Positions 11,845-21,573 of a stretch of 64,000 nucleotides of DNA are shown here, piece after piece. The position numbers and the translations under genes were made by a program. Numbering within the stretch: the first letter of the stretch is position 1; every line of letters begins with the position of its first letter. The DNA comes from Rhodothermales bacterium (GTDB lineage: Bacteria; Bacteroidota; Rhodothermia; Rhodothermales; UBA10348). Where the stretch lies: the NCBI GenBank assembly GCA_017643395.1, contig JAEPNP010000004.1, positions 1 through 64,000 on the forward strand, given 5' to 3'. The notes below the pieces were generated by a model. That model did no database searches. It was not told the DNA's origin and worked only from the letters and a program-made list of their open reading frames with translations.

Positions 11845-13260
11845 TTAGACGCGTGTGACGTGCACCATGTTGGTGCGGCCCCTTGCGGGGAGCGGCATGC
11901 CGGCAGTCATCACGACGAGATCGCCGCTGCGTGCCAACTTGTTCTCCCTGAGCACCTGGTGCACCAGGGTGATGCCGTTGTCAGTATCGGCCTGAAAAGG
12001 GATCGCAAAACCCTTTGTTCCCCAGGAGACGCCCAGTTGCCCCACCACACGATCGTCGTCGGTGAAGGCGTAGACGGGTACCCGTGGGCGGTGTCGCGCG
12101 ATGCTGCGTGCGGTGGTGCCGGTGGCCGTCAGACAGACGATGGCCACCGCTCCGACTTCGCGGGCCAGCTCGAACGCGGTCTTTGACACCGCTTCCGTCA
12201 CTTCATGCTGTCTGGGCTGCTCCAACTGCCAGGCTCCGCTCTCCCAGAAAATGGATTCGGCCTCCATGATGATGCGATTCATCACCTCAACCACGTGCAC
12301 GGGATCGCGTCCCACGGCCGTTTCTCCGGACAGCATGACCGCGTCGGTCCCGTCCAGTACCGCGTTGGCCACGTCGGACACCTCCGCGCGGGTCGGCCGG
12401 GGGTTCGTGATCATCGATTCCAGCATCTGCGTCGCCGTAATCACGGGTTTGGCCGAGGTCCGACACTTGCGAATGATGCGCTTCTGGATGCCGGGCAGCT
12501 TGGACAGCTTCATCTCGATGCCGAGATCCCCCCGCGCGACCATCAGCCCGTCTGCCTTGCTAAGGATCTGATCCACCCGATCAACGGCTTCGGGCTTTTC
12601 GATTTTCGCGATGATCGACACGCGATTGCCGGACTCCCGCACCCGCCAGATGAGGTCGGCCACATCCGACTCGTCCCGGACAAAGCTCAACGCGATGATG
12701 TCCACGCCCTCCGACAGGCCGAACGACAGGTCTTCCAGGTCCTTCTCGGTCAGCGCAGGGGTCGAGGTCTTGATGTTCGGCAGGTTGACCCCCTTTCGCG
12801 ACCGCAGCGGACCACCGACCACCACCTCGGTGACCACCTCCCGTTCCCGCACCCCCGTGATGAGCAGCTCCAGGGCCCCATCGTCCAGGAGAATGGAAGC
12901 ACCCTCCTGCACGTCTTCAATGAGCGTCGGGTAGTTGATATAGACCCGGTCACTGGTGGATTGGGCGATGGGCTCGGTGGTCAGGACAAGCTCCTGCCCG
13001 ACCTCGATGTCGACCGCATCGCCCTCCATCTGACCCACGCGGATCTTGGGACCCTGCAAATCCTGCAGAATGGGTACCACCCGGCCGGCCTCCTTTGCCG
13101 CGGCCCGGACGCGCTGAATCACCTGACGATGGTGTTCGTGTGTGCCGTGGGAAAAGTTGAGCCGGGCCACATCCATACCCGCCTGCACGAGGCCTCGAAT
13201 GGCTTCTTCACTGGATGAAGCAGGCCCGAGCGTGCAGACAATTTTGGTTCGGCGTTCCAT
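11845..13260 (-). CDS. pyk: Pyruvate kinase
   Basis: Glycolytic enzyme converting phosphoenolpyruvate and ADP to pyruvate and ATP; 471 residues from the preferred ATG at 13260 (MERRTKIVCTLGPASSSEEA). A longer reading from 13317 adds 19 residues with no homology to the family. Key segments are NFSHGTHEHH, the active-site IIAKIEKPEAVDR and VARGDLGIEM, and the substrate loop TATQMLESMITNPRPTRAEV. The C-terminal regulatory domain ends in GRTNMVHVTRV. The 47-base gap to the next gene on the same strand shows no terminator. Confidence 0.97.
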   Translation of the reverse strand: MERRTKIVCTLGPASSSEEAIRGLVQAGMDVARLNFSHGTHEHHRQVIQRVRAAAKEAGRVVPILQDLQGPKIRVGQMEGDAVDIEVGQELVLTTEPIAQSTSDRVYINYPTLIEDVQEGASILLDDGALELLITGVREREVVTEVVVGGPLRSRKGVNLPNIKTSTPALTEKDLEDLSFGLSEGVDIIALSFVRDESDVADLIWRVRESGNRVSIIAKIEKPEAVDRVDQILSKADGLMVARGDLGIEMKLSKLPGIQKRIIRKCRTSAKPVITATQMLESMITNPRPTRAEVSDVANAVLDGTDAVMLSGETAVGRDPVHVVEVMNRIIMEAESIFWESGAWQLEQPRQHEVTEAVSKTAFELAREVGAVAIVCLTATGTTARSIARHRPRVPVYAFTDDDRVVGQLGVSWGTKGFAIPFQADTDNGITLVHQVLRENKLARSGDLVVMTAGMPLPARGRTNMVHVTRV

Positions 13261-13525
13261 ATGACGGGTTGGGTTGGCGGCGCTGCGGCAAACTACAGCC
13301 GCAGCCCGGCCGGACAAACGAATCCTGGGTTACTTCCGCGGTCGATTCACGGCAATATGGACACGGTTCGGCGCACGCACGACACCATCTGCGGTGCCAC
13401 CGCATCCTGCGAGCGCTTCCATCGTAGGGAGACTCAGAAACCGGCAGCCACGCCCACCGCCGGCTTCAGGGTGCGTCCTCCCGCGATGCCCGATTGAGCA
13501 AGTCACACTATCGCAGGAGAACGTC

Positions 13526-14035
13526 ATGAAGACCCTGACCGTATTGTCCATTCTGCTGGTCGCCGTTCTGGCCGCCGGCCCCGCGTTTGCCACCGACGAT
13601 CCGCTGGCTGAACTGCAGCACCGCATGGAGGAAGCAAGGACTTCCGTCGTCACCGCCGAGGATGTCGCTGCCATTTCTGATGCCCTTTCGCAGGCGCTGA
13701 CCTCCGACCACCGGGGACTCGAGTCGGCCGCGCTCCGCCTGGTGATTGCGTATGGCGGCGTCATTGAACTGAACAGGGCCGCTGTGATCGAAATGGTCCG
13801 CCTGTACCGTGATCACAAGGACAGTCGCGTTCGACAGATGGCCGTGGTTGCCATCGCAGCTACCGGGGACAACTGGGGTATCGACTTCCTGGAACGCAGC
13901 GAGGCCTACGAGGCCGACCCGGCCGTGCTGCGGACCCTGAAAGCCAGCCTGGCCGCGCAGCGCGCTGAGGTGGTGGCTGAGTCGGCCGCTGCCGAGCGGC
14001 CCCTCTGGGCGCGCGGCACTCCTGTGCAGGCATGA
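13526..14035 (+). CDS. Exported HEAT-repeat-like protein
   Basis: 169 residues from the ATG at 13526, with AGGAGA 7 bases upstream deciding the start over longer in-frame readings. A Sec signal peptide (MKTLTVLSILLVAVLAAGPAFA) is followed by a small all-helical protein. The pattern RVRQMAVVAIAATGDNWGID resembles one or two HEAT repeats (alpha-helical scaffolds). No catalytic motif is visible and no specific function can be assigned. It is divergent from pyk and followed by a hairpin with the features of a terminator at 14107. Confidence 0.72.
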   Translation: MKTLTVLSILLVAVLAAGPAFATDDPLAELQHRMEEARTSVVTAEDVAAISDALSQALTSDHRGLESAALRLVIAYGGVIELNRAAVIEMVRLYRDHKDSRVRQMAVVAIAATGDNWGIDFLERSEAYEADPAVLRTLKASLAAQRAEVVAESAAAERPLWARGTPVQA

Positions 14036-14106
14036 TCGCGCCTGCGTGAGGTATTACGACACTCCCGTGCAGACATGACCGCCCCCTCCGAATCCGAACC
14101 GCAGTC

Positions 14107-14140
14107 GGTCGCCCCGCCCTTGCGCGGGGCGACCTTCCCT
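14107..14140 (+). terminator. Rho-independent-like terminator
   Basis: A perfect 11-base stem, GGTCGCCCCGC (14107-14117) paired with GCGGGGCGACC (14124-14134), has a 6-base loop and is followed by TTCCCTTTC. It lies between the exported helical protein ending at 14035 and the membrane protein starting at 14184. The T run is weak. Confidence 0.6.
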
Positions 14141-14183
14141 TTCGGGCATCGGGTATATTCCGGCACAGTCAGCCGATCCCCCC

Positions 14184-14597
14184 ATGCCCTCCCGACTTGC
14201 TCTCCTGCATCGGATCATCGGAATCGCAGCCGTGATCATGTTTCTGGCCACAGGTCAGTACATGGACCGGGTGCACGCCCACCTCGAGGGCATGGCGGAC
14301 GCGCAGCGCATGCTGTTCCGCTCAACCCACCTGTACATCCTGTTCACGGGCCTGATGAACCTCGGACTGGGGATTTACCACCAGCCTTTTCGCGACCGGC
14401 TCGCTCGACCCCTTCAGAACGTGGGATCGCTGCTGTTGCTGGCTGTGCCCGTGCTGATCACCGTCGGCTTCTTCACGGAGCCGTTTCTGACCGAGTTCGC
14501 CCGGCCCTACACGCGACCGGCCGCGTACATGAGTCTTGCGGGCGGAGTCCTGCTGACCGCCGGCTACGTCATCGACTGGGCCGGTCGGCGTTCATGA
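14184..14597 (+). CDS. Small polytopic membrane protein
   Basis: 137 residues with about four hydrophobic segments (IIGIAAVIMFLATGQYM; HLYILFTGLMNLGLGIY; VGSLLLLAVPVLITVGFF; AYMSLAGGVLLTAGYVIDWA). The family is not recognised. The loop HAHLEGMADAQRMLFRSTHL carries several polar and His residues between TM1 and TM2. Its stop overlaps the start of the serine hydrolase by 4 bases (ATGA), so the two are probably translationally coupled. Confidence 0.75.
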   Translation: MPSRLALLHRIIGIAAVIMFLATGQYMDRVHAHLEGMADAQRMLFRSTHLYILFTGLMNLGLGIYHQPFRDRLARPLQNVGSLLLLAVPVLITVGFFTEPFLTEFARPYTRPAAYMSLAGGVLLTAGYVIDWAGRRS

Positions 14598-15619
14598 GAC
14601 TCGGGATTGCGGCATGTGGCCTGATTCTGCTGTGCGGTGCCTTGCGCCCCGCCGCTGCGCAGCACCCGGACTTCGACGCGGTGGTGGAACGCGCCCGGGA
14701 GTTGGCCCCGATGAACTCCCTGATCATCTGGCATCGGGATTCCCTGGTTGTGGAGAGCTACTTCCGCGGCATGGCGCGGGATCGCCGGGCCAACATCAAG
14801 TCGGCCTCCAAGACCGTGCTCTCGGCCCTGGTGGGCATGGCCGTTGCGGACGGGGACATCCCGTCACTCGACACTCCGCTGGCCGAACTTCTGCCCGACT
14901 ACTTCGACGACGTTCCCGAGGAGAAGCGAGACATCACGCTGCGGCATGCGATCACCATGCGCACCGGACTGGAGACCACCAGTTTCCGCAACTACGGGGC
15001 ATGGGCATCGTCCCGAGACTGGGTAAGATTCCAGGTCGATCAGCCCATGGAATGCCGGCCCGGAGGCTGCTGGTCATACAGCACCGGGACGTCTCATCTG
15101 GTGGGGGTCGTGCTGGCCCGCGCCACCGGCGAGAGTCTGCTGGCGTACGCGCGCCGAAAGCTGTTTGAACCGCTGGGTGTGCGACTGGCGCCCTGGGATC
15201 GGGACCCACAAGGCAACTATCTCGGCGGCAACAACATGCAGCTCAGACCGCTGGACCTGGCGCAGTTCGGTCGCCTGTTTCTCGCGAACGGGCGGTGGCA
15301 GGGGGAGCAGCTCGTGCAGGCGTCCTGGATCGAGGAGTCATGGGACCGCTACGGCCGCTCGCCGTGGAACGGCAATGGGTACGGGTTCTACTGGTGGAAC
15401 CGGCGAATCGCCGGCGAGAGCGCCTGGTTCGCCTGGGGCTATGGCGGGCAGTTCGTATTCGTGGTGCCCCGATTGGACCTGGTGATTGCCACTACCGCAT
15501 CGCTCGTCAATCGGCCACGTGGCGTCAACCACAACAACGCGGTTTACCGATTCCTGGGGCAGTACGTGATTCCAACCGTGCGGGAGCGCGGCCCGAGCTA
15601 CACCGCGCCGGCGCGGTAG
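14594..15619 (+). CDS. Serine hydrolase of the class C beta-lactamase / esterase family
   Basis: 341 residues from the ATG at 14594, which overlaps the previous stop. An N-terminal signal peptide (MRLGIAACGLILLCGALRPA) indicates export. The catalytic Ser-x-x-Lys motif is SASK near residues 71-74. The Tyr motif appears as YST within GGCWSYSTGTSH, and the third box as WGYGGQF rather than a KTG or HTG form. This combination is typical of EstB-like esterases and uncharacterised serine hydrolases rather than of true beta-lactamases. The physiological substrate is unknown. Confidence 0.85.
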   Translation: MRLGIAACGLILLCGALRPAAAQHPDFDAVVERARELAPMNSLIIWHRDSLVVESYFRGMARDRRANIKSASKTVLSALVGMAVADGDIPSLDTPLAELLPDYFDDVPEEKRDITLRHAITMRTGLETTSFRNYGAWASSRDWVRFQVDQPMECRPGGCWSYSTGTSHLVGVVLARATGESLLAYARRKLFEPLGVRLAPWDRDPQGNYLGGNNMQLRPLDLAQFGRLFLANGRWQGEQLVQASWIEESWDRYGRSPWNGNGYGFYWWNRRIAGESAWFAWGYGGQFVFVVPRLDLVIATTASLVNRPRGVNHNNAVYRFLGQYVIPTVRERGPSYTAPAR

Positions 15620-15620
15620 G

Positions 15621-16655
15621 TCAGACCTTGCGCAATCCGGGGGTGCGACCCAGTTCGGGGGCCACGATCCCGTCGAAGTCCGCGAGCCAGCGATCCCGAT
15701 CGGCGGGATCCATGATGGCGACCTCGAAACCTGCACGGGCGACTCTGGCCAGGCCTGCACGGTCGAATCCCATGGGCCCGGCCAGCATGCGGTATTCGTC
15801 CAGCAGCACGTTGCCGAACGAAATCGGGTCATCCGTGCTGACGGTGCAGCGAATGCCTGCGTCCATCAGCCGGGCGATGGGGTGGTCATCATACGCCGAT
15901 GCGACCTGCAGCTTGACGTTGCTGATCGGTGCCATGTCCAGGGTGACGTCCCGGTCAGCCAGGAGCGCCATCACCTCCGGGTCTTCGGCCGCACGCGCCC
16001 CGTGCTGGATTCGTGTCACGCCGAGTACCTCGACCGCCCATCGCACGAAATCCGGACCTGCAAACTCGCCGGCGTGGGCCTTGGTGTATTTGCCTTCATC
16101 GCGGGCGCGCGTCCAGTAGGACTCGGCCCAGGGTCCGACGGGAGTGGTTTCCGTCCCGTGCAGATCGATGCCGTCCAGCGCCTGCCACGTCAGCGCATCG
16201 TCGATCCACCCCTTTGTGCCCTCGTGGTAGCCGTCATGGTGAATGCCCATGAACAGGCGCACGTGCAGGCCTCGGGGAGCCGCGGACTTGATGGCCTCGG
16301 CTACGGCCTTGCCGTCCAGACCAAGGGCTTCGACGACGCCGGAGGCAAAGCTCGTCTCGACGTAGTGCACATTCTGCTTGTACACCAGGCCCTCAAAAAC
16401 CTGTTTGGCCGCATCGTGGTAGCGCTCGGGAGAGGTATACCAGAGGCCGGCCATGTGCAGCAGTTCGCGCTCGAAATCGGCAAATGACCCGAATCGAAAG
16501 TCCTGCCGCCAGGACGCCGGTGGATGCGCGAACTCCTCGGGGGCAACCTTCTGCAACAACTCCAGGGGCAGAGCGCCCTCCAGATGAAGGTGCGTTTCCG
16601 TTTTGGGCAGGTTGCGAATGAAGCGGAGCGTGCCGCTGTCGACGTCGAATTCCAT
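15621..16655 (-). CDS. Adenosine/adenine deaminase family protein
   Basis: 344-residue TIM-barrel metal-dependent deaminase. It has the metal motif THLHLEGAL at residues 21-29, the catalytic KAHAGEF segment with its Glu, RIQHGARA, and the late metal ligand in TVSTDDPISFGN. These match the adenosine deaminase superfamily acting in purine salvage. Adenosine and adenine deaminases cannot be separated here by eye. It lies convergently against the serine hydrolase, with the ends one base apart. Confidence 0.88.
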   Translation of the reverse strand: MEFDVDSGTLRFIRNLPKTETHLHLEGALPLELLQKVAPEEFAHPPASWRQDFRFGSFADFERELLHMAGLWYTSPERYHDAAKQVFEGLVYKQNVHYVETSFASGVVEALGLDGKAVAEAIKSAAPRGLHVRLFMGIHHDGYHEGTKGWIDDALTWQALDGIDLHGTETTPVGPWAESYWTRARDEGKYTKAHAGEFAGPDFVRWAVEVLGVTRIQHGARAAEDPEVMALLADRDVTLDMAPISNVKLQVASAYDDHPIARLMDAGIRCTVSTDDPISFGNVLLDEYRMLAGPMGFDRAGLARVARAGFEVAIMDPADRDRWLADFDGIVAPELGRTPGLRKV

Positions 16656-16727
16656 GGGCTCCAGGTCGGGGCCGAAAGGTAGCCGATGAGCGCCTCTCGC
16701 GCGCGACCGCCGTCCCGGTGCGCGGCC

Positions 16728-18332
16728 CTAGATTTTCACGAACGTGCGGGTCTCCGTGTGTGCTCCCAGTCGGACTCGCATGAAGTACGTGCCGGCCGGC
16801 AGTTGGTCCACCCGGGCCTGCACTTCATGTCTTCCGACGACCGTAAGCGGCGTGCCCGGCGTGAGGACCCGGCGGCCGCTCGCATCGAACACCTCGACGC
16901 GGAGCTCGGCGGGAATCGGCGCCTCGAGCGCCACGCGCACTGCGCTTGCGGCCGGGTTTGGGAAGGCCGCTCCGAGCCGGAATCCCTGCGGGAGATCGGA
17001 CCGCACCGTGGAGACGCTGTCCGAGAAGAGGCTGAGCCGCTCAAACGGTCTGCCCAGCGTCTGGTCGACCAGGCCTTCCGGAACGCGCAGCCACTCCTCG
17101 AGCACCGTGGCATAGACCCGGCGGAAGTCGATGATATGCTCGAGGTCGCCAAACTCGTTGACCACGTCGAGGTCAGGCATGATGCCTATGGACGACGACG
17201 CCAGACCACCACCGAACAGGAACATGGGGGCCACGGTGGCATGGTCCGTGCCCCGGGCGCCGTTCTCGGCAACGGTGCGACCGAATTCAGAAAAGGTCAT
17301 GACCAGCACATCATTCGCGCGTCCTCCCGCCTCGATGTCGGCCAGGAAAGCCGTTGTGGCCGTAGCAAACTCGGACAGCAGCGCCGGATGTGCGTCGATC
17401 TGAAGTGCGTGCGTATCGAAGCCGCTCAGGCTGACGTGGTAGACCCGGGACCCCAGTCCGCCCTTGATCAGGCGCGCCACCATGGCCAACTGCTCCCCCA
17501 GTGATCCATCGGGATATCCAGCCTCATTGTTGCCGATTCCGGCAGCGTCCTGAAGCGCCGCGGCGTACCGGTAGGACTGGTTGGCGATCTCCCTTGTGAG
17601 GGACATCAGGCGTCCCGGGCGGGAGTCCGGAACGGCCGTGGGGTCGTAGTTCACCCCACCCTCAGCCAGTCGGGCGAGTTGCTCGGTGTTGCGGAAGCTG
17701 GCCCCCACGTTCGCCTGGTCGCCCCGGAACATCATGGCGGCTCCGCCGATCTGGACCGCCAGCGGGCTGGAGGGCGGATCGGCGATGATCGTGGGCCAGT
17801 TGGTCTCGACGGCCCGCCCCACCCACCCGGTGCTCAGCATCTGCTCCGAGTCACTGGCCGTGACCCAGATATCCGTGGAGCGAAAGTGCGAGAGATCGGG
17901 ACTGTCGTACCCCACGGCGTGCACCACCTGCATGGTGCCTTCCGAGAGCCGATTCGCGAGCGGAGCCAACGCATTGTTGAGCCGGAAATCGAGTCCGACA
18001 TCCAGCGCGTCGGTCTTGGGGATGGACAACACCGGCCGATTTCGGTAGTAGCGATCATCATCGACGGGGATGACCGTGTTCAGGCCGTCATTGCCGCCTT
18101 CCAACTGAATCAGCACCAGAACCCGGTCCGAATTTGCGGCCGCAAGCGGATGTATGACCGGCGCACCAAGCACGGCTCTGGCGGGAAGGCCGCCGGCCAC
18201 GAAGGTGCCAAGGCCTGCGAGGCCCAGCGTGCTCATGAACTGCCGCCGGGTCCACGCTTCGTGATCCCGGGAGTGCGCCGATCCGTCTTCCAGCCGGGCG
18301 CCCGTGCGGAGATGCCTGTCGTGACTGCACAT
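16728..18332 (-). CDS. DUF1501 protein with Tat-like leader and T9SS sorting domain
   Basis: 534 residues. The N terminus WTRRQFMSTLGLAGLGTFVA has a twin-arginine-type motif and hydrophobic stretch. The DUF1501 (sulfatase/alkaline-phosphatase-like) core shows LVLIQLEGGNDGLNTVIPVD, LSGFDTHALQ, VMTFSEFGRTVAENGARGTD and DHATVAPMFLFGG. The last 80 or so residues (LGAAFPNPAASAVRVALE, then AGTYFMRV) are a type A T9SS sorting domain. The ATG is 2 bases after the stop of the DUF1800 gene, a conserved pairing whose biochemical role is unknown. A Tat-like leader combined with a T9SS domain is unusual. Confidence 0.88.
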   Translation of the reverse strand: MCSHDRHLRTGARLEDGSAHSRDHEAWTRRQFMSTLGLAGLGTFVAGGLPARAVLGAPVIHPLAAANSDRVLVLIQLEGGNDGLNTVIPVDDDRYYRNRPVLSIPKTDALDVGLDFRLNNALAPLANRLSEGTMQVVHAVGYDSPDLSHFRSTDIWVTASDSEQMLSTGWVGRAVETNWPTIIADPPSSPLAVQIGGAAMMFRGDQANVGASFRNTEQLARLAEGGVNYDPTAVPDSRPGRLMSLTREIANQSYRYAAALQDAAGIGNNEAGYPDGSLGEQLAMVARLIKGGLGSRVYHVSLSGFDTHALQIDAHPALLSEFATATTAFLADIEAGGRANDVLVMTFSEFGRTVAENGARGTDHATVAPMFLFGGGLASSSIGIMPDLDVVNEFGDLEHIIDFRRVYATVLEEWLRVPEGLVDQTLGRPFERLSLFSDSVSTVRSDLPQGFRLGAAFPNPAASAVRVALEAPIPAELRVEVFDASGRRVLTPGTPLTVVGRHEVQARVDQLPAGTYFMRVRLGAHTETRTFVKI

Positions 18333-18334
18333 GG

Positions 18335-19873
18335 CTACATCAGCTGGTATTCAGGCCGCTGCACGACACCGCTCAGAAAAAACCGCACCAGGGCGAGCGC
18401 GCCCGGATTTGTGATGTCCCATTCGTACCACGGCAATCCGGAAAGCATGTCGGACGCGAGAGCAACCGCCTCCCGCGGCAGTTCCGAGCGCACCGTATCC
18501 GGAATGGGGAACTGGACGAGGTCGCCACCGAACCCGGACGGACGCGTGGGCAGGTTCAGATGCTGCCACGGCACGCCGATGAAGTGCTGCACCATGGCGA
18601 GTGGCAAATGGAACGCCTGGGTCGCATCCGTAGGCGGCGCGAGCCGATTGCACCACGCGATGAGCGCGTCGTTGGCCTCCTGGCCGCCGAAGTAGGTCAG
18701 CCAGGACGAGGAGTTCCAACGCGCCGGCAGCGAGCTTGTATTGAGCCAATCCTGGTGGCCGGTCCACCCCGCCACGTTCGGAGGGAAGAACACCTGTTGG
18801 CCTGCTTCGGTCGACTCCCAGTAGAGGGCCTCTGCCAGCGAGCCGCCCATCGGCATGTCGTATTCACGAACCTGCCCGACCAGCAGTTCAATCGGACTCT
18901 TGATTCGGGCCCCCACTGTGCCTTCACTGTCCCAGAAGTACTTGGACTGTAGCAGTGTGCGCAGCAGGTTTCCTGTGATCAGCCCGCCGGCCTGGAACTG
19001 TTGTGCCATCGCGGCCACCACGTCCGGGTCGGGCTCCTGGTGGGCAAACTCCCGAAAGATCTTCTCGGTGATGAAATGCGCCACCTGCCTGCCACGCACC
19101 GTGAATATCAGGTCGACTGCTGTCTTCGCGGTCCAGCCACCAGGCCTCCCGAAAATGGTCTTCGACTCGGTGTCGAACAGCGCCGGATAGAAGTCCGAGC
19201 TCAGCGTAGTAAGGTTCACCGTCCACCCCGTCATGGCCCGGGCCAATTCGCTGATGTCGTTCTCGTCGTAGTTCGGCGTGCCCTCCGGGCTGGTGCGTCC
19301 CATAGTGAACAGCTCCAGCAGCTCCCGTGCGTAGTTCTCGTTGGGCGCGTGCTTGTCATTCAGGAAGCCGTCCAGGTAGTAGAGCATCGCCGGGTCAATG
19401 GTGATGGCATGGATCATCACCTTGAGGTTGCCGAGCGCATGCGTGCGAAGCAGCTCCATGTGCCGCACTGCGAAGGCGGCGAGCTCATACTTGTTGTAGG
19501 AGGTCGCGAAGTGGTCGTGCCAGAACAGCATCATGCGCTGCCTGGGGCCGCCGATCGCCCACTCGTTGATGAGGGAGCCCACGTACAGCTCCATCCAGGC
19601 ATCGTTGAGCTCGAAGAATGCTTCGAAGGCCGCGTCCGAAGCGTGCTCATGGGGAGGCCGCTCATCCGCCCAACCCGGGCGGCGGTAGACCGAGTCGTTG
19701 AAGGCATCGCCCAGAACCTGTGCAACGGCCTCGTTTGCGGGCGTACCAATGAGCTGTTCCACATGGCTGGCACGGGCTCCGAAACTGGTGCGCCGCAACA
19801 GATGGCGCGCCATGTCCGCCGTCAGCGGTTCCTCAACCGGGGTGAGGTCCGGAGGACTGACGGCCCCGCGCAT
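18335..19873 (-). CDS. DUF1800 domain protein
   Basis: 512 residues from the ATG at 19873, preceded by GGAG at a 6-base spacing; a longer reading to 20113 adds 80 low-complexity residues and is less likely. DUF1800 hallmarks are visible: ARHLLRRTSFGARASHVEQL, MMLFWHDHFATS, NENYARELLELFTMG, FPPNVAGWTGHQDWLNTSSL. The family has no assigned reaction but almost always precedes a DUF1501 gene, as here. No clear signal peptide is seen at the chosen start. Confidence 0.87.
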   Translation of the reverse strand: MRGAVSPPDLTPVEEPLTADMARHLLRRTSFGARASHVEQLIGTPANEAVAQVLGDAFNDSVYRRPGWADERPPHEHASDAAFEAFFELNDAWMELYVGSLINEWAIGGPRQRMMLFWHDHFATSYNKYELAAFAVRHMELLRTHALGNLKVMIHAITIDPAMLYYLDGFLNDKHAPNENYARELLELFTMGRTSPEGTPNYDENDISELARAMTGWTVNLTTLSSDFYPALFDTESKTIFGRPGGWTAKTAVDLIFTVRGRQVAHFITEKIFREFAHQEPDPDVVAAMAQQFQAGGLITGNLLRTLLQSKYFWDSEGTVGARIKSPIELLVGQVREYDMPMGGSLAEALYWESTEAGQQVFFPPNVAGWTGHQDWLNTSSLPARWNSSSWLTYFGGQEANDALIAWCNRLAPPTDATQAFHLPLAMVQHFIGVPWQHLNLPTRPSGFGGDLVQFPIPDTVRSELPREAVALASDMLSGLPWYEWDITNPGALALVRFFLSGVVQRPEYQLM

Positions 19874-20166
19874 CCCGATCTCCAGGCGAGCCCGGCGGCC
19901 GGCCGGGTCAGGGCCGACTTTCGCGCCGGTCGAACCTGCAGACTTTCCCGCGACCTGATCCCACGGTCTGGACGGAGCCGGCGCCGTGCGGCGCAGGTTG
20001 TCCGCCCGCTCCCTGGCGGTCTTGTCGGAGAATCGGCGCTCGCGCCGGAAGGAGGGCTCGTGGCTCACGCGCAGTCTGTCGGTTCCTGCATGAGGGTAGG
20101 CTGAAGGGCCCACCTTCGACGCGCGGGGTCAGCCGAGCGGCTGCAATACGAGTCCGAACCGACGAT

Positions 20167-21573
20167 TTAGCGAATCAGAACGACCTGTTTCATTTCCGGC
20201 GATTTACCCACGTCCACAAGCAGGAAATACAGCCCGGCCGGGGCGCCGGCGCTCGTTCCCGCGCCCGGATTCCAGCGGAACTCGTGCGGACCCGCCGGAA
20301 GGCGCTCATGCAGGAGCGGCCCCCATCGGCGACCCAGCGCATCGATCACCTCGATGCGCACGTCGGCGTCCCGGTCCAGGTGAAACGGGAGGGTTACCGG
20401 GCCGGGCGACGGATTGGGATAGGCTTCACCGAGATGAAACGCCTCCGGGACCGGCGTGCCCAACACGGCGGTCGCGGCATCAGCTCCCGTCCATCGATAC
20501 ACCCGTTTTCCCACCGCAAGGGCGAGCGAATCGTGCACGACAATGAACCGGTTCACAGCGCCGTCCAGTTGACCTTCCGGCGAGGCGGTGACGGTACCGT
20601 CGTTTGACGATCTGACCTCCGGAGCCCAGTCCAGGAGCTGCGACCACGTGACACCTCCATCGGTGGTGATCGAAGTCACCCCCCGACCGCTGGCCCACCC
20701 TGTGCGCTCATCGAGGAATCCGATGCCCTGCAGGCCTGCGCGCGAGACACTGCCGTCCACGTCGATTTCCGTCCAGGTAACGCCAGCATCGTCCGTGCGC
20801 AAGACTCGGGCCGGGTGCCCATCGGAGTTGGAAGCGTACTCTATGGAGACGTATCCGGTCTCCGGAGTCGGAAAGGAGATCTTCCATCCCCACTCCCCGT
20901 CGGTGCCGGATCGCTTGTCCGACTCGTACACGCGGGTCCAGGTCTGGCCGCCGTCGGTCGTGCGAATGACCACCGCGTTGCCGCGAAGCGACTCGGACGT
21001 GCCGCCTACGGCGATGCCGGTCAACTCGTCAAAGAAGTGCACGTCAATCAGCGTGGCTGCTGCCGGCTTTACCGAGCGGCCGGTCCAGGTCTGGCCCCCA
21101 TTGGACGTCTTGATGACCGTCGCACTGCCGTGGAAGGCGCCCACACCGTAGGCGACGCGGCTGTTGACCACGGACATGCCGCAGATGCCTACCGGCTTGG
21201 TTCCTGAAATCCGGTTGGTCACATCGGTCCAGGTGTCTCCTCCATCCGATGTGGCGAACAGCACGGAGCCTGGCGTTTGCACCGTACCTGTAAACACGTT
21301 TCGCGGGTCGATCACCGCCAGGGCCCGAAATGCATAGCGGGCACCGGTGTCGAGCTGCAGATCCCAATGGTCGCCGGCGTCGTCCGTGCGCCAGATCTGT
21401 CCCCGCGTGTTGACGAGCCAGCCGGTCTCCGCGGTCGCGAACTTGACGTCATCGTGTCTGCCGCGACCGCCCACGGCCTCCGGGCCGGAAGTCGCGGGCA
21501 CCCAGCGGGCCTGCGCAGATACGTCGCAGGCACAAACGACGACGAGCAGGAACAGAGTGGACGATCGAATCAT
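20167..21573 (-). CDS. Secreted Ycf48/BNR-type beta-propeller with T9SS sorting domain
   Basis: 468 residues from the ATG at 21573 (MIRSSTLFLLVVVCACDVSA signal peptide); a longer reading from 21663 has no leader-like start. Repeated Asp-box-like blades are seen: IWRTDDAGDHW, LFATSDGGDTWTDV, VIKTSNGGQTW, VIRTTDGGQTWTRV, VLRTDDAGVTWTEI. They indicate a Ycf48/sialidase-type propeller. The C terminus FHLGEAYPNPSPGPVTLPF, then PAGLYFLLV, is a T9SS sorting domain. No catalytic residues typical of true sialidases were identified. It is divergent from the S9 peptidase at 21675, with about 100 bases shared as a promoter region. Confidence 0.82.
   Translation of the reverse strand: MIRSSTLFLLVVVCACDVSAQARWVPATSGPEAVGGRGRHDDVKFATAETGWLVNTRGQIWRTDDAGDHWDLQLDTGARYAFRALAVIDPRNVFTGTVQTPGSVLFATSDGGDTWTDVTNRISGTKPVGICGMSVVNSRVAYGVGAFHGSATVIKTSNGGQTWTGRSVKPAAATLIDVHFFDELTGIAVGGTSESLRGNAVVIRTTDGGQTWTRVYESDKRSGTDGEWGWKISFPTPETGYVSIEYASNSDGHPARVLRTDDAGVTWTEIDVDGSVSRAGLQGIGFLDERTGWASGRGVTSITTDGGVTWSQLLDWAPEVRSSNDGTVTASPEGQLDGAVNRFIVVHDSLALAVGKRVYRWTGADAATAVLGTPVPEAFHLGEAYPNPSPGPVTLPFHLDRDADVRIEVIDALGRRWGPLLHERLPAGPHEFRWNPGAGTSAGAPAGLYFLLVDVGKSPEMKQVVLIR

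Noticed and set aside
10736-11848. 370-codon plus-strand frame antisense to the TPR lipoprotein
   Set aside because: Overlaps a coding frame with clear lipobox and TPR pattern; no recognisable domains of its own.
14594-15619. Antibiotic-resistance beta-lactamase
   Set aside because: Only the SxxK motif and a Tyr box fit; the third box is WGYGG and the context is not resistance-related, so an esterase-type hydrolase is likelier.
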